From Polytrichum commune (Eukaryota > Streptophyta > Polytrichopsida > Polytrichales > Polytrichaceae): DNA of 60,000 nt. The notes beneath the pieces are model-generated. The model made no database searches. It was not told the DNA's origin and saw only the letters and a program-made list of their open reading frames with translations. Shown in pieces: positions 38,933 to 51,700 of the stretch; position 1 is the stretch's first letter, and each line of letters begins with the position of its first letter. The DNA is taken from positions 28,770,001 through 28,830,000 of the forward strand of contig OX485809.1 in NCBI GenBank assembly GCA_950295325.1. The letters are read 5' to 3'. The position numbers were made by a program, and so were the translations under genes.

Positions 38933-40114
38933 GCACCACCCACCCAACCCTCTAACTACCATAGACTGGTGCCGGAAGCCAACGTCCACCTCGGATTGAA
39001 CACGGTCTTAATCAATGCGCTTATGACACGTGGTAAACTATCTAGAATTTTAAAGCTCCGCGATGCTCCACCCAACCATTGACGACATTACTAGATTAGG
39101 TAGAGGAAAAGACAAACCAAATAATATTGGTATAAGATACATGATTCAAATTATCAATTATTTTGGATTTTGGATTTTGATATTGAGACCATTTACATGT
39201 TTTTTATCTAAATATTGACATTTACCATGAGAAGGGGGTAGTGGAAACTGTCTCTTACATGTTCACTTTGAAGAACCATTTTTTCATAATAATATTTAAA
39301 CATCATGTTTCATTATATCTCCTTACATGAACTCATATGAAAGAATTTAGATGTAAAAATGACCATTTAAAGCGTTTAATTTACAATATATACTAGAAAA
39401 TGTAATGTGATCATTCTAGAATTTGAAATGTACATGTACAAAACATGTCCAAAAACCACAGTTGGTTTTTTATTGGTTAAGCACTTTGGAAATCATCACA
39501 AAGGGCAACTTTAAGTCGTCAAAGGAATTACTTTGTGTCGAACCAAACATCAGTTTATGATATCGAATTTGATGGTACCCACCTATTCATCTCCACCCAT
39601 GTCAAGGTATGTGGCCCTATTGTGGCACTTCCAACTCCATTGTCATTATTTTTTTTTATCCTTGGATCAAATCAAGAACGGTCTCGTTTATTTAGCAATT
39701 ATGAATCACGAAGATTGTCATTTCAAGTTTCAGAATTAGATTTGAGATGCAAATGTTATAAGAAATCAAAGTATAAATTATTTTCCTTTTCAAATCAGTC
39801 ACAAATACCCTTCTAATGTTCATTATTGAACCTAGGATGGTGTTTACATTATGAGCACAAAGTTCAGTCTTGTCGGGAAAATACTATCATGTGAGTGGTG
39901 AGCGAATTTTTTTTAAATGGTATTACACACACATATAACCTATAACCATTATAAAATTTCAACCCTAGGCTTGGGGAGTAACATGATTCAAAGCAAGATA
40001 TATGATCTTTACATTCACGGTTCAATTCCATTTCCATTGTACATTTCACTTTTATGCCCTTTCAACTATAAAGTCGATTTCATTTTATTGAGTCCCTCCA
40101 AAGACTCATACTAC
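38933..40114. other. intergenic, no gene seen
   Basis: AT-rich spacer upstream of the eL42 gene. No coding or RNA signal recognised. Confidence 0.45.
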
Positions 40115-40117
40115 TAA

Positions 40118-40621
40118 GGGCCACTCACACATAAGACTGACAGCCTGTGACCATTACACTTCAAGCACTCTCATTGGCGGAAAAGGTGGAGCCGGTCCAA
40201 GTTCACTTCACACTACACTTGAGGGGCCAATGGAGCACGTGAAAGCAAGATGGATGTAAAGTCTACATGGATTCCTACATGGCATCGAATGGATCATGTT
40301 TCATGGTCACTTGGACTATTTTCAAACCACCTATTGGAGGTAGGCCTGACACAAAACCATCGGGAGACCATGCCACCCCAAACGCTCACAATCGTTGATT
40401 TATTCTATTCTATCATGTGTGAGGACATGCATGAAAAGAAATGTAGCGAAATTGCATTTGGTTGAGGGCATGGTCACATATGACTTCACACTACACTTGA
40501 GGGTCCAAGACCACACTACCTGATTTTGGAGGTGTGTTGGGACAGCCTTTGGACACTTTCTTTTGGGTTCTCACAATTTCATGGTCACGACTCTTGGCTC
40601 GTGACTCTTGGCTCTTGGCCC
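40118..40621. mobile_element. Harbinger/Tourist-like MITE, family H1, copy C
   Basis: About 504 bp, left end GGGCCACTCACACA, right end worn but closing in GGCCC, flanked by TAA at 40115-40117 and 40622-40624. The internal hairpin seen in copies A and B survives partly (GGAGGTAGGCCTGACAC, ATCGGGAGACCATG). A short duplication near the right end (CACGACTCTTGGCTCGTGA) blurs the terminal repeat. Confidence 0.7.
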
Positions 40622-40624
40622 TAA

Positions 40625-41483
40625 TATACATAGTGAGGTAGATACATAGATAGACACACACACACCATTTATTTGATTTAGTCCAATCTTTACTAAATTG
40701 TGCATGTCTTTTTGGTGTCCATTCTTAGATTCACACCTAACCACACACCACTCAATATAAAGGTGTACATTGAAGATGAGTAGTCAATTGGGCATGCTTA
40801 TCTTAATCAATGTGACATAACATCCTTCAGTTTGATCTACACGTTCGCTTGCTATTAGGAATTAGATCGTAACTGGCTAAATGAATTAGGTTGAAACCTA
40901 GTTGTAGTCAGTCATGATATTCTATTACCATACGTAGTTTTGACACATAAATTTGAATGGGTTGGTCACCTTGCTAATTTAACTTGATCTCCACCCGTCA
41001 CAAGTTTACAAGCATATCGAACTTGATGCACATTTGGAAAATATTGAACAATAGATGCCAAAATTAATGTTTAGTGGTGTTGGCCTCACCAAATAACTTT
41101 GCCTATCTGAAGAATTTAATGGAAGGCCAAAAACCACATCAACCAATAATTTATTATAATATTGGATGGAAGAAAGATCACACATATTTCATAACATTGT
41201 AAATCCTTCATTACAACGCGGACTGGTGTGGCATGTTATTTGTGGTTCCAGATCCTCACAATTATAAGATTTTAGACAAGGCCCACAAATCAATTATCTA
41301 AGGAGCATTTTATCCCACGCAAAAGGTGGGACTGACCTAGATAAGTAGCGTACAAGCATTTGCCCATATATAACCTTGCAATGGAATTTTGGATGATTCA
41401 TTTATAATGTTAAATACATTAAGAAAAGCATAAGAGTTACATGGGTTCCAAATTCACTTCGAGGGTAAACCCTACAAGATTAT
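40625..41483. other. intergenic, dispersed repeat copy
   Basis: Includes a copy of the dispersed repeat (about 40715-40800; CACCACTCAATATAAAGGTG and CAATTGGGCATG). Otherwise no feature recognised. Confidence 0.4.
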
Positions 41484-41738
41484 GGAGAGAGGGAATTATC
41501 GCATCAAGCATATCTTTCATTCATCCAACATGAAATTCCTACAAATAATATGTAGTATGGATGTTTCTTTTAAAAGTTGATTTGACATTGGAATTAGCTT
41601 GAAGACACCGAATCAGTTTGGTCCAAGCCATTTCAGACAAATTGGCCACAAACCTATAGGTGATGGAGTTTTATTTATCTATTCTAATGTTGGATGGATG
41701 AGAGATATGTTCGTATGTGATAATATCCCCTCTCTCCC
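41484..41738. mobile_element. short TIR element, GGAGAGAGG family, copy 3
   Basis: Left end GGAGAGAGGGAATTATCGCA with TTTCATTCATCCAACAT; right end GTTGGATGGATGAGAGATAT ending in CCCCTCTCTCCC. About 255 bp; the cleanest short copy of this family in the window. Confidence 0.65.
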
Positions 41739-42459
41739 AAGATTATCAACACATAAATTTATCACTCTCAACCATTGCCAACATTGGTGACATGGTGGCC
41801 GCAACACTCCTAAGTTGATCATGGCTATTGTTTGCCACTCCTCTCCTCATTATAGCCGCCATTTTGCCCCTTTTATAACCATGAAACATGGTTGTCTACC
41901 ATTCTACCTAGGCAACTTCAATGGAAACTTTGCATAAATCAATTAAAAATATATAAGAAGGGAAGTTTTGGAAAAATGTTGATTTTGGATTTGTTGAATA
42001 TATTTTGGAAATTGGATTAGATATTTGATCATAGATTTGAGAACACCTAGACATGATGGTATATCTCCAACTCGAACATATCGGACCTTCCCAACCTACA
42101 TACAAGCTTCCAAACAATCCTCAATATTGGTCCTCCAAGGGTCTTGCGCAAAGTAACTCCAAAAACCTAAACCATATTGATGAGCGTAACGTTGCTAAGC
42201 GTTGTGTTCCTTTACCCTTCCTACATAGAAAATGTTTTTATGTTCCAAAGGGACCTTGCTGCGGCACTAACAATTTACATCTTTTATTTTTTTAGTATCA
42301 CAACGTCATGTTTATTCTCACCCCATGACCATATTTTTCTCCTACCTAGGGTCAGGGAACATGAAACTTAGCAATGTTACGCGATCTAGGAAGGGACCTA
42401 TGCACATTAGGATTTGTGTTGGTGCTCTAGTTCTCACCAATGTCCTACGCCTACCTTAG
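41739..42459. other. intergenic, no gene seen
   Basis: No coding signal or clear repeat. AT-rich spacer between a MITE and a long foldback. Confidence 0.4.
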
Positions 42460-42890
42460 AAAATAACATTAAATTGTATATATAAGCCAATGCTCATATG
42501 CCCCGAGCTAAACCACATATATGTTTGGCTTGGCCCTACCCCTCTCACGCTTCCTTCACTGCCTGGTCTTCCTGCCCGCAGATTTGTGGGAACTCTTCCC
42601 TGTTGAGAACCAATTTGACAATACCCGATCACGTAAGCCATTAAGCTCCTTTGACATGTGAATGAACTTCATCAATTGACTCGGGAATAATGAAAGTGAT
42701 GTCAACTTGAATATTTGTAATTCTGACTGGGTATTATCACATTGGTTCCTAACAAGAAAGAGTTCCCACACATGTGCAGACAAGAAGACTGGACAATGAA
42801 GGAGGTGTGGGAGGGATGGGCCCCAACCGAACATAGACGTGATTTAGCCCGGGGCCGCTCATATCATTATTTATACCTCGTTTTGACCTC
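42460..42890. repeat. long imperfect inverted repeat (foldback)
   Basis: Two arms of about 160 bp (about 42460-42630 and 42730-42890) are imperfect reverse complements along most of their length, around a loop of about 100 bases. Matching blocks are TTTGTGGGAACTCTTCCC with its partner near 42752-42770, GAGAACCAATTTGACAATAC with its partner near 42732-42752, and GCCCCGAGCTAAACCAC with its partner near 42840-42860. Unlike the MITEs here the pairing runs through almost the whole element. It could be a foldback transposon, an inverted duplication, or a precursor of small RNAs. Confidence 0.7.
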
Positions 42891-42908
42891 CATACATGCA
42901 CAACATTA

Positions 42909-43281
42909 CACTAAATATTGTATTTAGTGTCACTGATTCTAAATGTCTTGCTCATTACAAATTGTTGATTGCCCGTGTAGGGATCACTAACACATAATGT
43001 AAACCTAACATTCTTGTCTACTCCTTGTAAATGTTTTCGGGCATTCCACATTTACTACGTTGCCAAAACTATCACTACTAAGTGATATTTCATCCAAAAT
43101 TCAATCATCCATGACGATATACACTAAATGAATGTTTACAATGCAAAAATATACCAAAAGTAGATGAACTATACATACATTGAGATGACAATACTTATAA
43201 ACTTGTTCGTAAGAAAATGTCATTGGAAAAGTTACCACAATATCATAAAATAACTTATGACACTAGATACAATATTTAGTG
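42909..43281. mobile_element. CACTA-ended TIR element, copy 2
   Basis: Left end CACTAAATATTGTATTTAGT, right end its near-perfect reverse complement closing in TTTAGTG. About 373 bp, AT-rich, non-coding. Each end is itself a small palindrome. Superfamily uncertain because the target duplication is not clear. Confidence 0.6.
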
Positions 43282-43284
43282 TAG

Positions 43285-44265
43285 TTTTAACTCAAATCAA
43301 AGATGAATTATAAAATATGACGTTGAAACCTTATTTGGAGTTGACATACAAAAGAACGTTGTAATAAACGAATATTAGACTGCATTCATACAATTGGAAC
43401 AAGGATCATTGTGCTTGATATTCATCAACTTGCTTTCCAATCGTTTCCTTTCGTTCTTTAAATTAAATTCACAAGATAAAGGAAATCTCACTTTGTCTTT
43501 GAGTTGCTTGTTTACAAAATGTGACTTTTATAACTTGGTGGGAAATATCAAAAATAATAATGCCATAACCTTTTTACTTTCCTCAAACATGTGCTTTGAG
43601 ACATGGAATGCTACCATGTGAGCAATGAACAGTGGCATGTGAGTAGTGAGAGGAATAAACAACATGAATGTATGGGCACTTTGGATCCTATAATCGTGGA
43701 ATTTTAAGACATTTTGGTAATGTATAGGAAACTCAATGAGCCCAAATCCTCATTAGTGGCATGGTTTTATAACATGGAATGCTATCATATGAGCGATGAG
43801 TAATGAGCGATAACATATGAGCAGTGAGGAAGGTAAAATACATGGAGATACACCCACTAGTGTCCTATACCCATGGTAACTTGGCACAAAGAATATCATA
43901 TTTGTTAGATGACATGCAAAAAGAAAAATTAGCCTAATGAAATGTCTTTCTCTACTTTGAATATTGACAAACACAAGGTTGACTCAAAGGTATTTATTTG
44001 AACTAAATTATTGTTGTCGTACTCAACATACAAGAAAATAGAAGGAATGTTGGCACATGTACGATAATACAATGAAATGATGGATACAATGCACAAGAAA
44101 CAACCTTAAGTTACTCAACATAGATGAAAGTACAATAGGAGTTTGTTCACATGAAAGTATGTTCACTAATGGTGATTATCGAATCAACATCAATGTATTT
44201 TCTAGAAAACCATAAAAACACACACACTTGGCAGTTTGGATCCATTCATGGCTCTTAAAGGTGCC
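43285..44265. other. intergenic with short local duplications
   Basis: No gene. A stretch near 43600-43650 (ATGGAATGCTACCATGTGAG, then CAATGAACAGTGGCATG) recurs in altered form near 43775-43830. Otherwise AT-rich spacer. Confidence 0.4.
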
Positions 44266-44269
44266 CATT

Positions 44270-45025
44270 GAATTGTCTCAAGGCAACTATTAAGAATCAT
44301 TATGTGCTTTCCTTTCCAAATTGAGTCTTTCCCATTGGAAAAAAGGTTAAGGGATTCCACTTTGGATTGGAAATGACCCTCTTGTTGACGAGATACTCAA
44401 TACAAAAACTATTGGACCCCCAATAGTTAACAACAAAACATTGGTAATGTCATGAAGTACCATTATGTGCTTTCCAAAAGGAGTTTTTTTTTTTCATGGG
44501 GGAAAAAAGATTTGGGGATTCCATTTTGGATTGGAAATGACCCTCTCGTTGACGTGATACCCATCTACAAAAAAAAATTAAAAAAAAAATTGGATCCTCA
44601 ATAATCAAAGCACTCCTAGAGAAGGTCCTATGAAGCATTGGGAGCATCATGTCTATTGAGTTTTGAAAAACTCAATAAAATCAGGAACCAACTTCATTGT
44701 CCCATAAATGGTAGGCTACACCCTCTTGCCACCAAGAAGGTGTTTTTCAAAATTTGAGCATTTTTCAGAAGCCATGGGAAGCATTGGGAACTTCCTTTCA
44801 AAGGAATTTTAAAGAAAAATTAATATAATTTGGAACCACCTTCAATGTGCCCAAAATGTTGGGAAAACCTCGGCACCGAGAGGGTGTTTTCCAAAATTTG
44901 GAGCATTTTCCAAAAGCCCTAGGAAGTGTTGGGAGAGTCATTCTAAAGAATTTTGGAAAACCTAGTAAAATTTGGAACCAATCACAATGTCATCAAATGG
45001 TTGGAAAACACCCTCTCATGTGAAA
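44270..45025. repeat. two degenerate tandem repeat arrays
   Basis: First, a unit of about 170 bp occurs twice (from about 44285 and about 44460; shared ATTATGTGCTTTCC, GGGATTCCA and TTGGATTGGAAATGACCCTC). Then a unit of about 145 bp occurs about three times (marks: GGAACCA at 44683, 44832 and 44974; shared CACCCTCT, GAGGGTGTTTTCCAAAATTT and AGGAAGTGTTGGGAG-type blocks). No coding capacity. Confidence 0.65.
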
Positions 45026-48000
45026 TGAATTGCATTGTGAAAATTTTACATATCTAATGTTTACATTGTAGCCATAGAAGATCATTATTATTTTTTATTT
45101 TTTTCCCGCATGTTTTTGCCAACATCAACAAGATCACCCAAAAACACATGCAATTGTTGTTATTATTTCAACACAAAAACCTTGCAAGATTGAATGTACA
45201 CAATATAATGGAGAATGTTGAAAAACAATACATGTTGGTCTATGTTGATGCTAGTATTCTAGCGCGGCCACAAAGAAAGGCTTCCACAATCTTTCAAAAC
45301 AATTGAGATTGTGGCCTCTTTGTTACAAACAATGCATTGGTCATGTGCTCTCGGTAGGTTCTTACTAAGGATAAGTAATATGTGTTGTGGTATACATACA
45401 CGTTAAGAAGGTATGTGTTTGGGGGTGTTATATGCATGATCTTGATTTGAATGCACCCACGTGTTATACATAATACCATTTTTTGGGGGGTCAATTTCAT
45501 TGATCTTATGATTAGTTAGATGGTATAGGAGATGTAAATTTATAGCACGCTCTAATTGTGCAATTTGGCTAGTAATCGTTGTTGTTCCAGAACATATGTG
45601 CTTGCATCCAATAACTCAACATAACATACACAAAGTATATGCACTAAAGTCTAGTACCTAAGGCTTCTATTGAAATTTTACTTACAAAGTATACATATGG
45701 GAGGGGTATTGTTTCACCTAGTTTTATACAAATCATCAGGGTGCTATGAATTTTTTGGGAGGTAAGTATGCTCTTTGGACACCACAAATCACATAACATA
45801 TAACATGGTGCATAAAAGGGGATTTTTAGAGGCATAGATATACATAGTATATATAAGGGGAGTTATTGTTTACTATAATTTGTTAATGTCTACAAATATA
45901 ATGGCTATTGAAAAATTTAAAGTGGAGGTAGATGTGCAAATCACAATCTCTAAAGTTTAGAGAAGTTTTTGTGCTTACCTTTATGACTTAAACGATCATT
46001 TTTTTGGGTAAATCTAGATGCTATCATTTCCCTAGCTTCGATGACATGTATTGCATGGTCGTATTATCACGAGCCACATCATGTAGATTATAAATAAATA
46101 AAAATTAAACCTTTCCTAAATTTGAAAGCAGAAGTGGGTTGGGGATGAGGTAGATAATTTGTAAGCAAATCTTGGGATGAATTATTTGTTCTAGAAGTTG
46201 TCAGTTTTCCACTCCATAAACACGAGGTATTATTATCACGTCAAATGTTGGATTTTATCTCAAACATCCCTTAATTATGTTCTCATATCTATGTTCCATC
46301 CAATTTAGACACCCACCCCACCACTCAACACTCCAAGTCAACTTGGCACATTCCAAATGCACATAATGTACAACATAGGAAGAAATGGGAGCGTACAACA
46401 ATTACAACGGTGGGAAGAAATGCCAATGGATTACACTACAAACACATGTGTATGATGTACTATTTATGTATACATGCAAGGTTGACTACGCGATGATGAA
46501 TACCCTTCGTGTATGCAACCATGTCTTTAAACTACAACAAGGTTGTACGCATCATACCCACATTATAGAACGTTGCAACTATTGTCAAGCACTAATAATC
46601 GATAATGTATAATCAAGATGTGATGTTTTACATTGTTGATATATAAATCTTATGAACTTTTAAAATATATAGGTAATTGTAGTTGTTTTCAAAGCCCACC
46701 TAATAACATTCAAGCAATGGTAATATGTTAAGGCTTATTTCTAGAGATACAGATGCCAGCTGGTTGATTACATTGTAATGTATCCCTTGACATCTGAGAT
46801 TTAGAGCATGAATACCATGGTTTTAGGATTCATTTGCCGAATGTCAAATGTTGCATTGCGTTCCATTTATAGCCAAACTATTTGAATCTCATGGAATACA
46901 TTCTAGAAACAAAAAAAGTATATCTTGCTCACCACTCACATTCTAGCTTCCCTCGCTTTGAAACAAAGCGTTCCACTCACTTCGAAATCCAAATAAAATG
47001 CTCGTTATTAGAACATTTCAATTGGGTTGTTTGAGATAATATAATCGGCTTACTAATTTCAACTGCAAAAGAACGTTAAATTTTAGGTTTGTATTTTGGA
47101 AAACGATCACGACCATGTGTTGACTTCTTAGATAGTAGGATTGGAAATCTCGAAGTGTTATCTAGCAGAGCAACATTAGTTTCATGGGGTCGCATATCTT
47201 GGAAATTATATTTGTGATCTTTTTGTGCAAAAAGAGTTTGGATGATTTCCAAGAGAGGAAACGAAGTAATACTACACATGTATGTACCGATGCTTTGCAT
47301 GAGAGTGGCTAAAATAAACATGGTGTGGATGTGTAGATTATGCCTTGGTGGCCTTTCTTGCTAGAGTTTGGTAGTCAAATTTAAGTGTCATTAGTATAAT
47401 CCACTTATGGATGGGGTAGGCCTATATGTGTTTTATAATACAAGCCAACCGATATTACTTTACAATATTACTTTACCCATCATTGATTGGAAACCAGCCA
47501 GAGAAAAAAGAAGAAGAAGAAGGAAGGAACTCAAATTGAAGGCTGATTAACTGTCGTGTTAAAGAGTGTCAAGTGCTTGTATTCTTAATCAAACCCCTAT
47601 ATTTGATTGTTATGTGGTTCGGCGAGGATCAAAGAGTAAACATCATAAAGACACTTGTTTAGGAGAAATTGGTCTATGTTTTTAGATATCCATGACTACT
47701 CTACATTTAATAATGAACACATATGGAGGGTTTATTTACTCAATCAAGAAATTGACAAACATGCACTTTCAATAACCATAACTAAATCGAGGGAGATTTG
47801 ATTTTCAATTTGGTATTTTTTTTGCAGATGTGTCATTATAGATTTGCTAATGCAACATGAGTTTTGTTGTGTGAATATAATCAATAGAAGTTGGAGATCA
47901 TAACATAAATAAGTCATGTGGGTTGGTTCCACGACCCAAAAACATGTCAATTATATCATGTGGGGCCCCCGAACAAAGTGGCAACATTTGTTCATTATTC

Positions 48001-48760
48001 ATACATTTAGGCTGATACTTGGACATTTGGTGGAGTTATACTCCCGGCACTATTCACTGAAAATACTATTCATAGCAACACTATCATTGAAAACACCGAC
48101 ATTATTCATAATATTCTTACTACTCATTGTTCAAATCAGGCGTCGATTTCTTCATGTTTTCTAAATTTCTTCCCATGAAAGTATTGTAAGATAGTGAAGG
48201 CCCATGTCAGATGCTAAATAACTTATAGAATGGAGCACGACCGTGCAATTGACTAATGTTATGAACATGAAACCCACATACCTTAGAACCAAAACAACAA
48301 CCACCAATTTCATTGCAACTGGTCGGTCATCCAAGTGGAGAGCAATTCACCCATAACATGCGGTTCTTCGTTCACGAGCAGAGCATTTATGCCCCTAAAA
48401 CGGCTTGAGTAGGTGGATGTTTTTGCTATCGCAGTCATTCTCTCTAGCTGGTCATGTTGCCATTTTTTGGTAAGTTGGACCAATGAAAAGGGAAACCAGA
48501 ACTCAACAATCTCATCAGGAGCAAAACCCAAAACCCGAGATTCGATGCGAGGGCTGGCAAACAATTAGGTAGAGATCATCAATTAAGTTCATCAAGTGTT
48601 CGAATTCTTCTTTTCCTCTTGTTCAATTAGTTCGGAGCTTCACTCACAACAAAGTGAACATATCGTGTGTTCCTCCGCCACTCGAAAGATCAGCACGGAT
48701 CTCCTGCTGAATGAATCCATGAACATCATTTGAGCATCAAAGTTTAACCTCCAAGATATC
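45026..48760. other. long intergenic stretch, no gene seen
   Basis: About 3.7 kb, AT-rich, with only short unsupported open frames. The last 200 bases become less AT-rich and should hold the promoter and leader of the M23 peptidase gene. Confidence 0.45.
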
Positions 48761-51700
48761 ATGGTTGCATCTACACCTTCAACTCAGAAGGAGAGCAAAT
48801 TGTCTTTCTCCAATCGCACTCTCGATGACCTGATTGCTCCCACATCACAGATGGAAAATTGTGTCTTCACATACATGGCGGATACTGACATCCGTTTTAG
48901 GTTTGGACGTTTTCTTGAACCGAACAGGAAAGGAAGAGTGCATTCTGGAAACCAATTGAGCTCCAAGAAGTTAGGGTTTGCTCACATTGGCCCTTTTGAG
49001 GATGCATTGAAAGGCTTATTTGGTAGGAACGTGGACAGATCGGAGCCATGGGGAGCTTTGGAAGGATTGGCACAAGAGGTTGTGAAGAAGACAGAAGCTC
49101 TGTTGGGGTTAGGCAAGCGGCCTGTCAGTTTGGAATTGTCGTCCTGGACCCCCGGCAAGGGTGAAACTCTTGCTGTCCTCGTCTCTCTGCATCCTCAACG
49201 GGGGTTGTTGCAAGAAATTTCGTCTTTTGTCAGGTTTGTTGCTGTTTCCATTATCGCATCCAGATTATGAGTTTCAGGAACCAGGTGTAGATGGAGTCTC
49301 TTGTTTTGATCAGAACTTGCCAAGTTTACTCCCGCCCGTTGCGAAATTGCCTGTCAACAGCATTTGGTGACCCTGCTGTAATCAGTTCATGTTCCAGTCT
49401 CATAGAAATTTTAGCTTTATTCCCTTTGATGCTCTTGGCACAAATAATTCACAAAGTAGGACTCGATTGATGTGGTTGATAAAAAGGCATGGTGCCATAG
49501 CTCACACAAGAAGGAACAAGGAACTAAGAAACAGTGCTATCAAGCTGATGGCTTCCCCTCCCCTCTCACCACCATCCAGAAAACCAATATCAGGAATCGG
49601 AGGTGATGGATTCTCCTCTTTTTGCCAGCATTTGCCAAGTTTTTTCCCGTCCATTGTGAATTTGCCTGTCAACAACATTTGGTGATCCGTCTGTAATCAG
49701 TTCATGTTGTCCCAGTCTCATAGAACATTTCGCTTTATTCCCTTTGATGCTCTTGGCACAAATATTCACAAGTAGAACTCGCCTGATGTGGCTGAAAGAA
49801 GGGCTTGGTGCCATAGCTCACACAAGAAGGAACAGGAATTGAGAAACTGTGCTATCAAGGTGAAGCTCTTGAAGCTACTCAGAGAATAGGGGAGAGACAT
49901 CAAGGGTTAGCTGATGACTTCCCCCTCATCACCACAAATACTCACAAAGTAGGACTCGACTGATGTGGTTGAAATAGGCTTGGTGCAATTGCTCACACAA
50001 GAAGGAACCGGAACTATGAATTTGTGCTATCAAGGCGTGTAGCTCTTGAGCTTCTCACGTAATGTGGCAGAGACATCAAGGGTTAGTGGATGACTTTCTC
50101 CTCTCACCACCATCTCTTAGGCCCTCTCATATGGTGTTCTAACTTCCCTACTTTTAGTAATGTAATAGGCTTCATCAGTCAAAGTGGTTCCCATTTAGCT
50201 CTCTTCACTGTCTATGTCATAACATTCTTTAGGTAGTCAAGCTTGCTCTCCCGACAGAGAATTGTAGTGAAGTGATGCGAGCATCAGTAGGCACTTATGC
50301 TGAATATGCAGAAATTCAGCCTGAATTTGAGTTCGTTTGTAGGAGCTTCGTGCCACTTGGGGCAATCTGCCTACACTCAGAATTGATTCGATGATGATTG
50401 ACAAATGTCTCCCTTTAAAGTTGAGGGTGCAGGATGGCATGTTAAGTATACAGATTATTAAATTCTGGAACAGAAAAGGGAGTATGGTTTAGTGCCTGAA
50501 GAATGTCACGACCCTCCCACTACATTCCATGAATCTTAAAACTGTTTCTCACATATTTGTTTTAAATTTTCTATTTAAGATATGCCATTAGGATGTTGCC
50601 CTTTGTCAGCACTTTTTGTAAATGCGCTATCCTAATAAATATCTGTTTTATATTCAGGCTATGTCACATGGATTGATTCATTTAACATGGCACAAATAAG
50701 CAATTTCGTTGTTTCTTCCAAATTACTGAGACATTTGCTTGTGGTGCAGGAGGAAACCACAGCAAGAGCCTGAGGTACATGTTGTGTATGCGGGTTCTGA
50801 AGTTCCTGTTTTTCCAACAGCAACAGATAATGGCCTGTGGCGAGCTTTGGTTCCAACAACTCCCCTGGACACTCCTGGATCTCGGACTTTGAAGGTACTC
50901 ACAAATGTGGAGACAATCAGTTTGCAGTTAACTTGTGTACGTTGCTAAAGTTATTAAGTTTTGGTGTAGGGTGCAGTTTTTCATTGTAAGTGAAAACGTT
51001 AAAGGCTATTGCAGAGGCCATGGCAGTATGGCTGGAGAGGATTGAGGAGGAGGTGAGACACATTAGAGTGGAGACGGAGGTTTTCATATTGGATATTGAA
51101 GAAATGTAGTTTGACTGGATTTGTTATGTCTGAGTTTCAGGTGGAAGTGCCTGATGGCAGACACGAAAGTTTTGAAGGATTGGTGGAGGTGACAAATAAA
51201 GAGTATCCAGTTGAATCCATATGGCTCACAAAGACCAAATCCAAAATTCGAGGTGAATCTCACACGCATTACAATTGCAGAGCTGATTCACTCTCCTTGA
51301 CTTCTAACTATGAATGATTTTCAAATGAACGGGTTCTAAAAGCAGTATCTAAGTACAATACCTAGTCAGTGAAACGTCTAGTAATTGGGCTATAATTTGC
51401 TGATGTTTCATTCTCTTCCTGCTAATTCTGGTGTTGAAGGGCTTGATAGGGACTGTCATGGAGAAACAAAGGGTGGGAGCACTTGTTTCAACTGTATCTG
51501 AGGAGCAGATATGGCGTGGTCCATTTATACTTCCGAGTGATGGAGAGATCACCACAGGCTATGGCTTGCAGCGATATTATAATGGCGTATTTGCCGAAAA
51601 GTAAGTTGGAACATTTTCTGCATTGACTTTCTGTAAGTATTAACACAACATGTCACTTGTTTTGTTGTGAAAAACCTGGTATACTGGGCCTTTGGCCTTT

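Noticed and set aside
49201-49208. Alternative donor GGGG/GTTGTT for exon 1 of the M23 gene
   Set aside because: It also keeps phase, but the downstream CAG/GTTTGT is a much stronger plant donor; RNA evidence would settle it.
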